From DASRAJ01 sp039920305 (GTDB taxonomy: Bacteria; Bacteroidota; Bacteroidia; Chitinophagales; UBA10324): a stretch of DNA of 26,479 nt. The notes beneath the pieces are model-generated. The model had not been told where the DNA came from. It worked only from the letters and a program-made list of their open reading frames with translations, and searched no databases. The DNA lies in contig JBDSEA010000015.1 of assembly GCA_039920305.1 (NCBI GenBank), positions 1-26,479 on the forward strand. Reading direction: 5' to 3'. Below, piece by piece: positions 9,238 through 17,595 of the stretch (position 1 is the first letter of the stretch; each line of letters begins with the position of its first letter). A program made the translations under genes and the position numbers.

Positions 9238-9927
9238 ATGAAAAAAATAGTTCTACTCCTGGCAAATGTGCTTATTACATTGATGATGGCACATGCGCAA
9301 AGTGGTTTTTATATTGATCCCATTTCCCACGAATTAGAATTCAGTGCAGATGCACCGACTCAGCAAGCGGTCTCGCATGTATTTAATAATACCAGCATCA
9401 CACGGACATTCAGGTGGAATCTATTGATTGACCAGGAACCTGAAGGATGGATAAACCAGGTGTGCGACAAAAATCTTTGCTATGCTCCCGGAACGCTCAC
9501 CAAAGATTTTTTTCTTAATCCTGATTCCAATGGATTATTAAGATTGGACGTGACGGCGAATAATGTTTCCGGGGAAGGTGACTATCGGATTCTTGTTTAT
9601 GATATTAATGACAGCATGAATTATAATGCAACCATGACGGTACACGCTATGGCTAACCCTACCGGGATTTCCTTGGTGCCGGGTGAGTCAATATCAATTT
9701 ACCCCAACCCGGCAAAAGAGGTACTGAACATGAATCTCAACACGAGTAAGCACATCACTTCAATTAACATCAACAACCTGGTTGGTCAGAAAATTATAAC
9801 TGTCAATGTGCAAAAGGGAGTAAAGACTGTTGCAATTCCGGTAAATGATTTGAAGAAAGGAATTTATTTCGTTCGGGTATTCAGTGATGCCATGGAAGTT
9901 GCTACCAAGACTTTCAGCAAGGATTAA
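9238..9927 (+). CDS. Small secreted protein with a Cys pair and T9SS type A sorting domain
   Basis: The 229-residue protein has a signal peptide (MKKIVLLLANVLITLMMAHA, cleavage near 20-21). A compact beta-rich domain follows (about 22-140) with WNLLIDQEPEGWINQ and then CDKNLCYAPG, giving two cysteines at 76 and 81 that could form a disulfide. The last 75 residues carry SIYPNPAKEVLNM, NNLVGQKI and GIYFVRVFS, a classical type A T9SS sorting domain. I do not recognise a function for the N-terminal domain; it looks Ig-like. It lies in a group of thioredoxin-fold secreted proteins and is divergent from the CPPC protein, so a role as partner or substrate in surface thiol chemistry is possible but only inferred. 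It converges with the TlpA-like gene with 81 bases between. Confidence 0.85.
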   Translation: MKKIVLLLANVLITLMMAHAQSGFYIDPISHELEFSADAPTQQAVSHVFNNTSITRTFRWNLLIDQEPEGWINQVCDKNLCYAPGTLTKDFFLNPDSNGLLRLDVTANNVSGEGDYRILVYDINDSMNYNATMTVHAMANPTGISLVPGESISIYPNPAKEVLNMNLNTSKHITSININNLVGQKIITVNVQKGVKTVAIPVNDLKKGIYFVRVFSDAMEVATKTFSKD

Positions 9928-10008
9928 GTATCATCATTCAGATTTTTCCGGCTAAAAAGAATGGTTAAAGATTATAGATAATTTTAAGTTTCTGGCCTAT
10001 CTCAAGAG

Positions 10009-10506
10009 CTACTTCCCCGCAATCTTTTTTAGCTGATCTTCCAGCTCAAACTCATCCCCTTCCACATAACCGGTGTGCTGATAAACGATGTTGCCTTCAC
10101 GATCCGCTACCAAAACATACGGTACATTCTGAAATCCGAGGAGGCGCTTCAAATCACTATTGGGATCAAGCAATACGCGATAGGGCCATGACAAGCCATC
10201 AACGGTTGGTTTCACTTTTGTAGTATTCCGTGAATCATCAATTGAAACTGCAATTAGTTCTACATCATAATTCTTCTGCCATTCAGCATATACATGCATG
10301 ATGTTGGTGAGCTCCTTCTTGCAGGGTATGCACCATGTAGCCCAAAAATCCAGAATAATTATTTTTCCCCCATCATTCAGTGTATTCAAGTCAACTTTAT
10401 TTCCATCAACATCACTTAATGTAATTGCAGGAAGCGTTTTTTGCTGAGCCATGATGGTGACGCCAGCGGTAAAAGAAAGCAGGGTAAAAAAAAACAGCTT
10501 TTTCAT
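10009..10506 (-). CDS. TlpA/ResA-like periplasmic thioredoxin
   Basis: The 165-residue protein has a signal peptide (about 1-20, ending MAQ) and one AhpC/TSA-thioredoxin domain of the TlpA family: LPAITLSDVDGNKVDL, then DFWATWCIPCKKEL with active-site C59 and C62, and NVPYVLVADREGNIV with the cis-proline segment. Family members reduce disulfides outside the cytoplasm, often in cytochrome c maturation or for other envelope thiols; the electron donor is not in this window. The length is that of a free-standing domain. A good promoter candidate (TTG, 20 bases, TACATTTG) lies just upstream at 10529-10559. It is divergent from the CPNC lipoprotein gene at 10684. Confidence 0.9.
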   Translation of the reverse strand: MKKLFFFTLLSFTAGVTIMAQQKTLPAITLSDVDGNKVDLNTLNDGGKIIILDFWATWCIPCKKELTNIMHVYAEWQKNYDVELIAVSIDDSRNTTKVKPTVDGLSWPYRVLLDPNSDLKRLLGFQNVPYVLVADREGNIVYQHTGYVEGDEFELEDQLKKIAGK

Positions 10507-10528
10507 TTGTTGCGATTAGGTGCAATTG

Positions 10529-10559
10529 CAAATGTATCTCCAATTTATTTTCATGGCAA
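10529..10559 (-). promoter_or_regulatory. Candidate promoter of the TlpA-like gene (-33 TTG, -7 TACATTTG)
   Basis: On the minus strand TTG (10559-10557), a 20-base spacer and TACATTTG (10536-10529) match the Bacteroidota -33/-7 pattern with ordinary spacing. The -7 element ends 22 bases before the ATG at 10506. This is the best two-part promoter match I found in the window. Confidence 0.6.
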
Positions 10560-10664
10560 GTGGAAAGGATATTGCTTTGATTAAGGATACTGATTTGCCT
10601 TTATTTCTTTCAACTGGCTTAGGAGAACTTTATGTTGTTTTCCGAAACAAGAATCATTTTAGTT

Positions 10665-10672
10665 TATTTTTG
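10665..10672 (+). promoter_or_regulatory. Weak -7 candidate (TATTTTTG) before the CPNC lipoprotein
   Basis: TATTTTTG fits TAnnTTTG but ends only 11 bases before the ATG at 10684, which would leave a leader of a few bases, and no TTG lies at the proper distance upstream. It may be a chance match in AT-rich DNA. Confidence 0.3.
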
Positions 10673-10683
10673 AAACTGCAATT

Positions 10684-11541
10684 ATGAAAAATATCTTTTT
10701 CTTACTATGCACCATTGGGTTCATCGTTTCATCAGGATGCAGGGAAGCAGGGCCGAATATTAATTTATCAGGAACTGATGTGGATACAACAGGTAGCGGT
10801 GGTGTTGACAGCACACAGCAGAAAAATGTTCTGCTGGAAGATTTTACAGCTACAAACTGCCCCAATTGTCCCAAGGCCAGAAAAATCAGTGATGATTTAG
10901 TGGGTTCGTACCCGGGAAGGGTTATTGTGGTAAGTGTGCATCAGGGTATATTGTCAGTTCCCATGTTACCTGGTGATCCTGTGCTTAAAACGCAGGATGG
11001 TGAAGACCTTGCAGCATTTTTAGGTCCGCCACCTTTCTGGCCTGTTGGTGCGGTTGACCGGGTTGCCTTTGAAATCGCACCGGATGATTTTGAAGTTTTA
11101 GTAGATCGCGGATTTTGGTCAACCTATGTTCCGCAGGAATTAGACAGTACATTAAAAGTCAAACTGGGTATCAGTACAAACTATGATGATGCATCGCGGT
11201 TGCTTACAGGTTCCGTTACTGTTAACTTTCTTGAAACAATATCTGATCCGCTTTCATTGACTGTATTAATTACAGAGAGCGGGATTATTGCCGGGCAGAT
11301 TGATGGAGTCATACTGGATACCTTCTATGTTCATCGTGATGTAATGCGTGATATCATTACTAACTATGCAGGCAACTCCATTACAGGTGATCAATCTGGT
11401 GGAAGTTTATGGACATACAATATTTCCGCATATCATGTTGGAGATGACTGGAATGCTGATAGCTGCAGAATAGTTGCGTTTGTTTCAAGGGCAACGGGCA
11501 GTTACCAGGTACTGCAGGTTATAGAAGAATCATTGAAATAA
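10684..11541 (+). CDS. Omp28-related lipoprotein with CPNC thioredoxin motif
   Basis: The 285-residue protein has a lipoprotein signal (FIVSSGC, acylated Cys19), a short Ser/Gly/Thr-rich linker (about 25-46), then an Omp28/thioredoxin-like domain beginning VLLEDFTATNCPNCPKA, with C59 and C62 as the CxxC pair and FWPVGAVDR in the cis-Pro region. The rest is beta-rich. It should be anchored to a membrane facing the periplasm or surface. It belongs to the same broad family as the N-terminal domain of the protein at 7137-9050 but has no T9SS signal, so the two probably work at different sites. It is divergent from the TlpA-like gene, with 177 bases between. Its substrate is unknown, and Omp28 proteins are not all shown to be redox enzymes. 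Confidence 0.87.
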   Translation: MKNIFFLLCTIGFIVSSGCREAGPNINLSGTDVDTTGSGGVDSTQQKNVLLEDFTATNCPNCPKARKISDDLVGSYPGRVIVVSVHQGILSVPMLPGDPVLKTQDGEDLAAFLGPPPFWPVGAVDRVAFEIAPDDFEVLVDRGFWSTYVPQELDSTLKVKLGISTNYDDASRLLTGSVTVNFLETISDPLSLTVLITESGIIAGQIDGVILDTFYVHRDVMRDIITNYAGNSITGDQSGGSLWTYNISAYHVGDDWNADSCRIVAFVSRATGSYQVLQVIEESLK

Positions 11542-11594
11542 AACCAGAAATGATTTATCGAATGGTAGTTTTTTGACAACCACCGTAGTTGAAA

Positions 11595-13280
11595 TCACCT
11601 CAGGTCTGTCACCAACATCTCAATCTTTTTTCTCCCCTCCCATTCATTCTCTTCGAGGGTGTAACATATGTCAAATGGCTTTCCGCTTTTTACCTTTTCC
11701 AGATGTTTGCCATACCCGAAGGCCATGCCACTCAACTGAGTGCCGTCCTTTTCGATTGAAAGCTTTAAATGGTCATTGCCAACCACACGTGACCATCCTT
11801 TATCAATTACGCCATGAGTAACAAATACAGGTTTCATATTTGAAGGTCCGAAGGGTGCTAGTTGCTGAAGAATGTTGAAAAATTTAGGTGTGATATCTTT
11901 CGGGTGCAATTCAGCATTGATCTCGATTTCCGGAGTAAGATAACGTTCCTCAATAGTTGATGCCACTATATCTTCAAACTTATTACGGAAAGCTTCAAGG
12001 TTTTCCGGCTTCAATGTTAATCCTGCAGCAAACATGTGACCTCCGAATTGCTCCAGCAGGTCGCGGCAGTTGTAAATTGCCTCATGAATATCGAATCCAC
12101 GGACTGAGCGCGCTGATCCTGAAAGCATTCCATTGGATTCAGTAAAGATGATGGTGGGCCGGTACCATGATTCGATCAGCCGGGAAGCTACAATACCGAT
12201 CACTCCCTTGTGCCAGTCTTTATCAAATAAAACGGTTGTTTTTCTCGTATTCTGTAAGTGATCTTTATCCAGCATCTCCTTCGCCTGCCGGGTTATATTA
12301 AGGTCATGATCCTTTCGCTCCTGGTTATGCTTATTCAACAGCCTGGCGTGGGATGAAGCCAGTTCGATACCAGAGATGAGCAGCCTTACAGCATCACGGG
12401 CATCATTGATCCTTCCTGCCGCATTGATGCGGGGGCCGAGAAGGAATACCACATCAGAAATTGAAAATGATTTCCGCTGTGAGCTTAATTCTATAAGCGC
12501 GCGCAGGCCATCGCAGGGCTTTTGATTCAGCTTCTGCAACCCATAATAAGCAAGCACACGATTCTCACCGGTTATAGGTACAATATCTGAGGCAATGCTG
12601 ACCACTACGTAGTCGAGGAATTTATACACCTGATCCATGGGAAGCTTCAACTCCATAGCCAGAGCTGAAATCAATTTGAAACCGATCCCGCAACCGCTTA
12701 ATTCTTTGAACGGATAGCCGCAATCTTTTCTCTTAGGATCAAGCACTGCAATGGCCGGAGGTATTTCGTCACCAGGCAAATGATGATCACAGATAATAAA
12801 ATCCACTTGCCGTTCATTTGCATACTCAATTTTATCGTTTGCTTTTATACCGCAGTCGAGTGCAATTACAAGGGTGAAACCCTGATCCTTGGCAAAGTCA
12901 ATTCCCTTTTTTGAAATACCATAACCCTCACTGTACCTGTTAGGCACATAATAATCTACTGCTACTCCAAGCTCTTTCAGAAAAGAATACACGAGTGCCA
13001 CTGAAGTTGTTCCATCTACATCATAGTCACCGTATATAAGAATTTTTTCATGATCGCGCATGGCACGTGTAACCCTCTCAACAGCCTTAATCATATCTGC
13101 CATCAAAAAGGGATTATGCAAATGATCAAGCAGGGGCCGGAAAAAATATTTAGCATCATCGTATGAACGGATGCCTCGCTGAACAAGCATTTGAATGAGT
13201 AACGGATGGATGTTCAGCACTTCTTTCAGGTGCTTCTCACATTCTGAATCAGTTTCCTTTAGAACCCACCGTTTTTCCAT
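11595..13280 (-). CDS. recJ: Single-stranded-DNA-specific exonuclease RecJ
   Basis: A 5'-3' single-strand DNA exonuclease used in recombination and repair. The 561 residues (E. coli about 577) show the DHH-family metal motifs: GDYDVDGTTS at 84-93, LDCG at 141-144, and CDHHLPGD at 164-171, followed by the DHHA1 region (LLGPRINAAGRINDARDAV near 290 and SGSARS, GGHMFAAG near 400-425) and a C-terminal OB-like segment. The product is cytoplasmic. It is the last gene of a same-strand run rfbA, epimerase, galE, recJ, with a 69-base gap from galE, so shared transcription is possible but a functional link to sugar nucleotides is not evident. The ATG start at 13280 is the only reasonable start. Confidence 0.96.
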   Translation of the reverse strand: MEKRWVLKETDSECEKHLKEVLNIHPLLIQMLVQRGIRSYDDAKYFFRPLLDHLHNPFLMADMIKAVERVTRAMRDHEKILIYGDYDVDGTTSVALVYSFLKELGVAVDYYVPNRYSEGYGISKKGIDFAKDQGFTLVIALDCGIKANDKIEYANERQVDFIICDHHLPGDEIPPAIAVLDPKRKDCGYPFKELSGCGIGFKLISALAMELKLPMDQVYKFLDYVVVSIASDIVPITGENRVLAYYGLQKLNQKPCDGLRALIELSSQRKSFSISDVVFLLGPRINAAGRINDARDAVRLLISGIELASSHARLLNKHNQERKDHDLNITRQAKEMLDKDHLQNTRKTTVLFDKDWHKGVIGIVASRLIESWYRPTIIFTESNGMLSGSARSVRGFDIHEAIYNCRDLLEQFGGHMFAAGLTLKPENLEAFRNKFEDIVASTIEERYLTPEIEINAELHPKDITPKFFNILQQLAPFGPSNMKPVFVTHGVIDKGWSRVVGNDHLKLSIEKDGTQLSGMAFGYGKHLEKVKSGKPFDICYTLEENEWEGRKKIEMLVTDLR

Positions 13281-13349
13281 TTTAATTCATGCTTTTTTCC
13301 CATAATAGTGAAGTGAAGATGGCGTTTTTATCTGACTAAAGTCATTGTT

Positions 13350-14381
13350 TTACTTAACATCCACGGAAGCATTTGCCTGTTCCCACTTCCAGGCTGAAAG
13401 CATCATGGTTTCCAGTGAGCGCCCCGGCTTCCATTTCAGAATTTTCTCAGCTTTTGTATTATCTGAATAAATCGCAGCAGGATCGCCTGCCCTTCTCGGA
13501 CCATGACGATAATTTAATTTATGCCCGGTAGTTTTTTCAAATGCTTTGATCATCTCCAGCACTGATATGCCATTTCCAGTTCCCAGATTGATCACATCGG
13601 TAAATGAATTTTGCGCGGTATTGTTGAATAAGTTTTCCATAGCAGCAATGTGAGCTTCTGCGACATCCATAACATGTATGTAATCCCTGATGCAACTACC
13701 GTCACGGGTCGGATAATCATCACCATTCACTAAAAAAAACTCCTGCCTGCCTGCCGCAGCACTGGTTATGGCCGGAACTAAATTGGAAGGTTTCTCTTCA
13801 ATCGGCTCACCAAGCAATGCTGATTCATGACAACCGGCCGGGTTGAAGTACCTGAGGATGAAAGTTTTTAACCGGTGAATATTCGCAAAGTCCGAGATCA
13901 TTTTCTCTGAGAAATATTTTGTTCTGCCGTACGGTGAAGTCTGCTCCGTAACATTAGTATCTTCTTTTACCGGAAGCTCTGTAATATTTCCATATACCGA
14001 GCTGGAGGAGGAGAAGATGAAATCGGCAACATTAAATTCACGAAGGCAAATCAGGACATTGATGAGGGCTATAAGATTATTACCATAATATCTCAGAGGT
14101 TTTTCCACTGATTCGCCAACCTGCTTATATGCGGCAAAATGTATCACCGCTGCAATATCCTTTTCCGTTTCAAAAACGTAACGGGCGTTCTTTAGATTAC
14201 AAAGGTTTGCGTGGTAGTTATGAAAACCCTTACCCGTTATTTGCTTCACACGCTCAGGAACATAATCTTTTCCGCGTTCCATGCTGTCCACGCCGATCAC
14301 CTCATATCCGCGCCCGAGTAAACTCACAATCGTGTGCGACCCGATGTAGCCGCATGCACCCGTAACAAGAATTTTTTTCAT
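13350..14381 (-). CDS. galE: UDP-glucose 4-epimerase
   Basis: It interconverts UDP-glucose and UDP-galactose using tightly bound NAD, supplying sugars for polysaccharide or for galactose use. The 343 residues match the family length. The Rossmann motif GACGYIG is at 8-14, the serine cluster SSSSSVYG at 124-131, and the catalytic Tyr-Lys pair is Y151 and K155 in SPYGRTK. Later GalE motifs LRYFNPAGCHESALLGE and RDGSCIRDYIHVMDVA are intact. It lies 38 bases downstream of the epimerase/dehydratase gene and 69 bases upstream of recJ, all on one strand, suggesting an envelope polysaccharide precursor operon. No galK or galT is present here, which favours a biosynthetic role. Confidence 0.94.
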   Translation of the reverse strand: MKKILVTGACGYIGSHTIVSLLGRGYEVIGVDSMERGKDYVPERVKQITGKGFHNYHANLCNLKNARYVFETEKDIAAVIHFAAYKQVGESVEKPLRYYGNNLIALINVLICLREFNVADFIFSSSSSVYGNITELPVKEDTNVTEQTSPYGRTKYFSEKMISDFANIHRLKTFILRYFNPAGCHESALLGEPIEEKPSNLVPAITSAAAGRQEFFLVNGDDYPTRDGSCIRDYIHVMDVAEAHIAAMENLFNNTAQNSFTDVINLGTGNGISVLEMIKAFEKTTGHKLNYRHGPRRAGDPAAIYSDNTKAEKILKWKPGRSLETMMLSAWKWEQANASVDVK

Positions 14382-14419
14382 AAGGAAGGCAATAAATATA
14401 GATGGAAAAAGAAAGCCTT

Positions 14420-15349
14420 TCAGAAATTTCCGGAAGCAATCGTGAGTTTCAGTCCTTCATTCAAAGATACAAGCTCATGGCTGAGCAGCGATTTCATTTT
14501 AGAAATATCCGGCACCCGCCTCAGCATATCCCCTTCCTTCAGTGGGGCATGATGAATCACTTTTGATTCAGACTTCGTGATGCGGATGATTCTCCTCGCC
14601 AGCTCAAGTACAGAAGTTTCTTTTGCATGACCTACATTGATCACATCATTCAAAAATAATTCCTCATCAAATGCAGTTACTGAAGCTTCAATGTTATCAT
14701 CAATAAAAAGAAAAGTCCGCGTCTGTTTTCCATTCCCGTGAATAGTGATTTCTTTATTTGAGAGTGCGGCCCGGATAAAGCGTGAGACGACAAAGTCGGC
14801 TGACTGCCTGGGTCCGTAAGTGTTGAAATACCGGAATATGGTATAGTTGAGTCCATATTCCCTATGATAGGATTTCAGGAATGATTCTCCCACATTCTTT
14901 ACTACCGCATAAGGCAGGCGTGAATTGAGCGGAGTAGTTTCCTCATTCTGCGGAAGGTCAACCGGCTCACCATACACCTCTGATGATGATGCATAATAAA
15001 CGCATTTTACTCCCGTGTTTTTTGAAAGGTCGAGAATGTTGCGAATCCCTTCGATATCATTGAGGACCATCACCGGATGGCTCAGAGTACGCTGCACACC
15101 AACTACGGCAGCGTAGTGAAAAACATAGTCGAACTTATAACTCACCATGATGGCAGAAAGATCTGCGAACCGGTTAACATCTGCCTTTATGAATTGCCAG
15201 TTCTTGTACTGGCGGGAGGGCAACCGCTCTTTTAATCCTGTCAGCAGGCTGTCAACGATCACCACATAATTCATTTCATTCCGAATCAACCGCTCTGCAA
15301 GAGCACTCGCGATAAAACCTGCACCGCCGGTGATGAGAATTTTTTTCAT
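14420..15349 (-). CDS. NAD-dependent epimerase/dehydratase, extended SDR acting on a nucleotide sugar
   Basis: The 309-residue protein is an extended short-chain dehydrogenase. It has TGGAGFIAS at 7-15, SSSEVYGEP at 121-129, the catalytic pair Y147 and K151 in PYAVVK, and FRYFNTYGPRQ, which together resemble UDP-glucuronate decarboxylases, dTDP-glucose 4,6-dehydratases and UDP-GlcNAc epimerases. I cannot fix the substrate. Two details are unusual: the third glycine of the GxxGxxG cofactor motif is Ala14, and the usual YGxSK has become YAVVK. Cofactor binding is probably kept, since Ala is tolerated there in some SDRs. It is 22 bases downstream of rfbA and 38 bases upstream of galE, so it belongs to the same nucleotide-sugar unit; a dTDP- or UDP-sugar is the likely substrate. 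Confidence 0.85.
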   Translation of the reverse strand: MKKILITGGAGFIASALAERLIRNEMNYVVIVDSLLTGLKERLPSRQYKNWQFIKADVNRFADLSAIMVSYKFDYVFHYAAVVGVQRTLSHPVMVLNDIEGIRNILDLSKNTGVKCVYYASSSEVYGEPVDLPQNEETTPLNSRLPYAVVKNVGESFLKSYHREYGLNYTIFRYFNTYGPRQSADFVVSRFIRAALSNKEITIHGNGKQTRTFLFIDDNIEASVTAFDEELFLNDVINVGHAKETSVLELARRIIRITKSESKVIHHAPLKEGDMLRRVPDISKMKSLLSHELVSLNEGLKLTIASGNF

Positions 15350-15371
15350 TTCAGTTCAGGTGAATTAATTT

Positions 15372-16232
15372 CTACTTAAGCAACTCCAGAAGGTAGGTTC
15401 CATAGCCACTTTTGAGTAAAGGTTGAGCAAGACTAAATAACTGAGCATCATCAATAAATTTTTTACGCCATGCTACTTCTTCAATGCATCCGATCTTGAG
15501 GCCCTGCCGGTTTTCTACTACTTGCACAAACTGGGAAGCAGCCATGAGCGAATCAAATGTTCCGGTATCCAGCCACGCTGTTCCACGATCAAGAAGCGCA
15601 ACTTTCAGCTTTCCTCTTTTCAGGTATTCCCTGTTCACATCCGTAATTTCAAGCTCACCTCTTGCACTGGGCTTAATCGCCTTTGCAATGGCAACCACAT
15701 CGCTATCGTAGAAATATAATCCGGGCACTGCATATTTTGATTTTGGCGATGAAGGTTTTTCTTCGATGGAGATCACATTTTGGTTTTCATCGAATTCTAC
15801 CACACCATATTGCTTTGGATCCGCAACATGGTAAGCGAAAATGATTCCTCCTTCGGGATCAGTATGATGTGAAAGAAAGGTCCCCAGACCGCCACCGTAA
15901 AAAATATTATCGCCCAGAATGAGCGCGGCTTTATCTTTTCCCAGAAATTTTTCACCGATAATGAATGCCTGCGCCAGGCCTTCCGGCTTTGGCTGCTGAG
16001 CATATTGAAAATTGCAGCCAAGCTGTGATCCATCCCGGAGAAGACGTTGAAATCCTCCTAAATCATCCGGAGTGGAGATGATGAGCATGTCCTGAATACC
16101 TGCCATCATCAGCACGGATAAGGGGTAGTAGATCATTGGTTTATCATACACCGGCATGATCTGCTTGCTGATGGCATAAGTAATCGGAAGCAGCCTTGTA
16201 CCACTGCCGCCCGCCAGAATGATTCCTTTCAT
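15372..16232 (-). CDS. rfbA: Glucose-1-phosphate thymidylyltransferase
   Basis: It couples dTTP and glucose-1-phosphate to dTDP-glucose, the entry to dTDP-rhamnose and other deoxysugars. The 286 residues match RfbA/RmlA. The N-terminal nucleotide-binding loop LAGGSGTRL is at 6-14, followed by KQIMPVYDKPMIYYPLS, then ALILGDNIFYGGGLG and the sugar-binding VEFDE and SIEEKPSSPKS segments, ending with DRGTAWLDTGTFDSL. The other dTDP-rhamnose genes (rfbB, rfbC, rfbD) are absent from the window, so its product either leaves the locus or serves the SDR encoded just downstream. It is the first gene of the minus-strand sugar run; the 233 bases upstream, back to the kinase stop, hold no gene and no clear promoter match. 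Confidence 0.95.
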   Translation of the reverse strand: MKGIILAGGSGTRLLPITYAISKQIMPVYDKPMIYYPLSVLMMAGIQDMLIISTPDDLGGFQRLLRDGSQLGCNFQYAQQPKPEGLAQAFIIGEKFLGKDKAALILGDNIFYGGGLGTFLSHHTDPEGGIIFAYHVADPKQYGVVEFDENQNVISIEEKPSSPKSKYAVPGLYFYDSDVVAIAKAIKPSARGELEITDVNREYLKRGKLKVALLDRGTAWLDTGTFDSLMAASQFVQVVENRQGLKIGCIEEVAWRKKFIDDAQLFSLAQPLLKSGYGTYLLELLK

Positions 16233-16465
16233 GCGGTGGTGAAAATAGTGAATGAGACTTGTGATCGTTTATTGAATGTTATGAATAAGTGCAACGGGAC
16301 ACCGAAATCAGACCTTTTCTGAAGATATAGTGGAAATGCAATTGGCCTGTTTACGATTAGTAATAATGATTTCCTATCGCTTGACTATTACAATTAGAAT
16401 AAATGTAAGATGATTTCTAAAGCAATGAAAAGCCCGGTTGCCATTCAATAATATAGCTTAAGCAA

Positions 16466-17521
16466 TCATTCCTCTTCTGCCTTTGCAAGGGTAAATCCAA
16501 AAGTAGATCCAATGCCAACCTTGCTTCGCACATTGATCGTTTGATTGTGCGCTTCGATTATATGCTTCACAATAGAAAGACCAAGCCCTGTTCCTCCCTG
16601 CTCCCGTGAGCGTGACTTGTCAATGCGGTAGAAACGCTCGAAGAGGCGCGGAAGATTCTCTTCGGGAATGCCGATACCGTTGTCAGTGATCTCAATAAGG
16701 ACGTTATCAGCCATGTCGTAATAACTCACAGTAGTATTTCCATTCTCATTACCGTACTTAACCGAATTGTCGAGAAGGTTTACCATCACCTGCCTGATTT
16801 TTTCTTTATCTGCGAATACATAGAATGGGCGCTCTGTACCTTTCTTCACTGCAAAATGAATTTTCTTGGTATCCGCTTTATATTCCATCTCTTCAAACAC
16901 ATCCCTGGTAAGTGAGTAAATGTCAAATATTTCTTTATCAAGATTAACATCACCGCTTTCCAGTTTGGCAATATCTTCAAGGTCATTTACAAGGTTAGTG
17001 AGCCGCTCAACACTTGATGCGGTTTTCTCCAGAAAATGCTTGTTTACTTCTGCATCATCCATTGCGCCATCGAGCAGTGTATGCACATAACCCTGTATGC
17101 TGAAGAGGGGAGTTTTGAATTCATGGGAAAGGTTGGAGAGAAACTCTTTACGGTATTGCTCGGATTTTTTAAGCGTATCAATCTCTTTTTTATTTTTTTC
17201 TGCCCACTCTTTAACTTCTTCCTCAACATCGGCAATCGGATCTTCCAATCGAATGTTGGTGCCGAGAATATCCTTGGTGAAGCGATCAATTTTCAGGTTG
17301 TGAATGCTTTTATAAACGAGCTTGATCTTCCGGTAAATGAATCTCTCAAGTGCCATAAGAAAAATGAAATAAGCAATAATGGCAACAATCACAAATACCA
17401 GGGGCCATTTCACGTAACTCTGTATTGATAGCGGCTCAGTCAGCAATAATAACAGCGTAGCAATTGCCGACACGAACAGTGCAGAGTAAAAGGCGATCGT
17501 GCGCGGAGTAAGATTTTTCAA
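16466..17521 (-). CDS. phoR: Sensor histidine kinase of the phosphate (PhoR) type
   Basis: It is the likely partner kinase of the response regulator encoded 74 bases upstream. The 351 residues contain two transmembrane helices (about 8-28 and 38-58) separated by only some ten residues, so there is no periplasmic sensor domain; a charged linker follows. The H box has His133 in LSNLSHEFKTPL, the N box Asn252 in NLLDNSVKYGN, G1 is DNGIGIP from 280, the F box LFERFYR, and G2 GGTGLGLS at 309-316. No PAS domain is evident, unlike E. coli PhoR. This design fits a kinase that is told the phosphate state by PstB and PhoU rather than by direct sensing (inference). The start is TTG (17521-17519): no ATG occurs in frame upstream, and the next Met is at residue 56, inside helix two. 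Confidence 0.9.
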   Translation of the reverse strand: MKNLTPRTIAFYSALFVSAIATLLLLLTEPLSIQSYVKWPLVFVIVAIIAYFIFLMALERFIYRKIKLVYKSIHNLKIDRFTKDILGTNIRLEDPIADVEEEVKEWAEKNKKEIDTLKKSEQYRKEFLSNLSHEFKTPLFSIQGYVHTLLDGAMDDAEVNKHFLEKTASSVERLTNLVNDLEDIAKLESGDVNLDKEIFDIYSLTRDVFEEMEYKADTKKIHFAVKKGTERPFYVFADKEKIRQVMVNLLDNSVKYGNENGNTTVSYYDMADNVLIEITDNGIGIPEENLPRLFERFYRIDKSRSREQGGTGLGLSIVKHIIEAHNQTINVRSKVGIGSTFGFTLAKAEEE

Positions 17522-17595
17522 AGTAGTTATTGTATTGTGAAAAGCAAGGAAAATGGTGAATTTCGGGTGTACAGAGCTAATGCAAAATTCAGACT

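Noticed and set aside
11564..11584. Imperfect stem (GGTAGTT / AACCACC) between the convergent lipoprotein and recJ genes.
   Set aside because: It has a mismatch in a 7-base stem and no T run on either strand, so it is not convincing as a terminator.
17036..17428. A 130-codon plus-strand frame opposite the histidine kinase.
   Set aside because: It mirrors the kinase linker and membrane helices; no independent coding evidence is seen.
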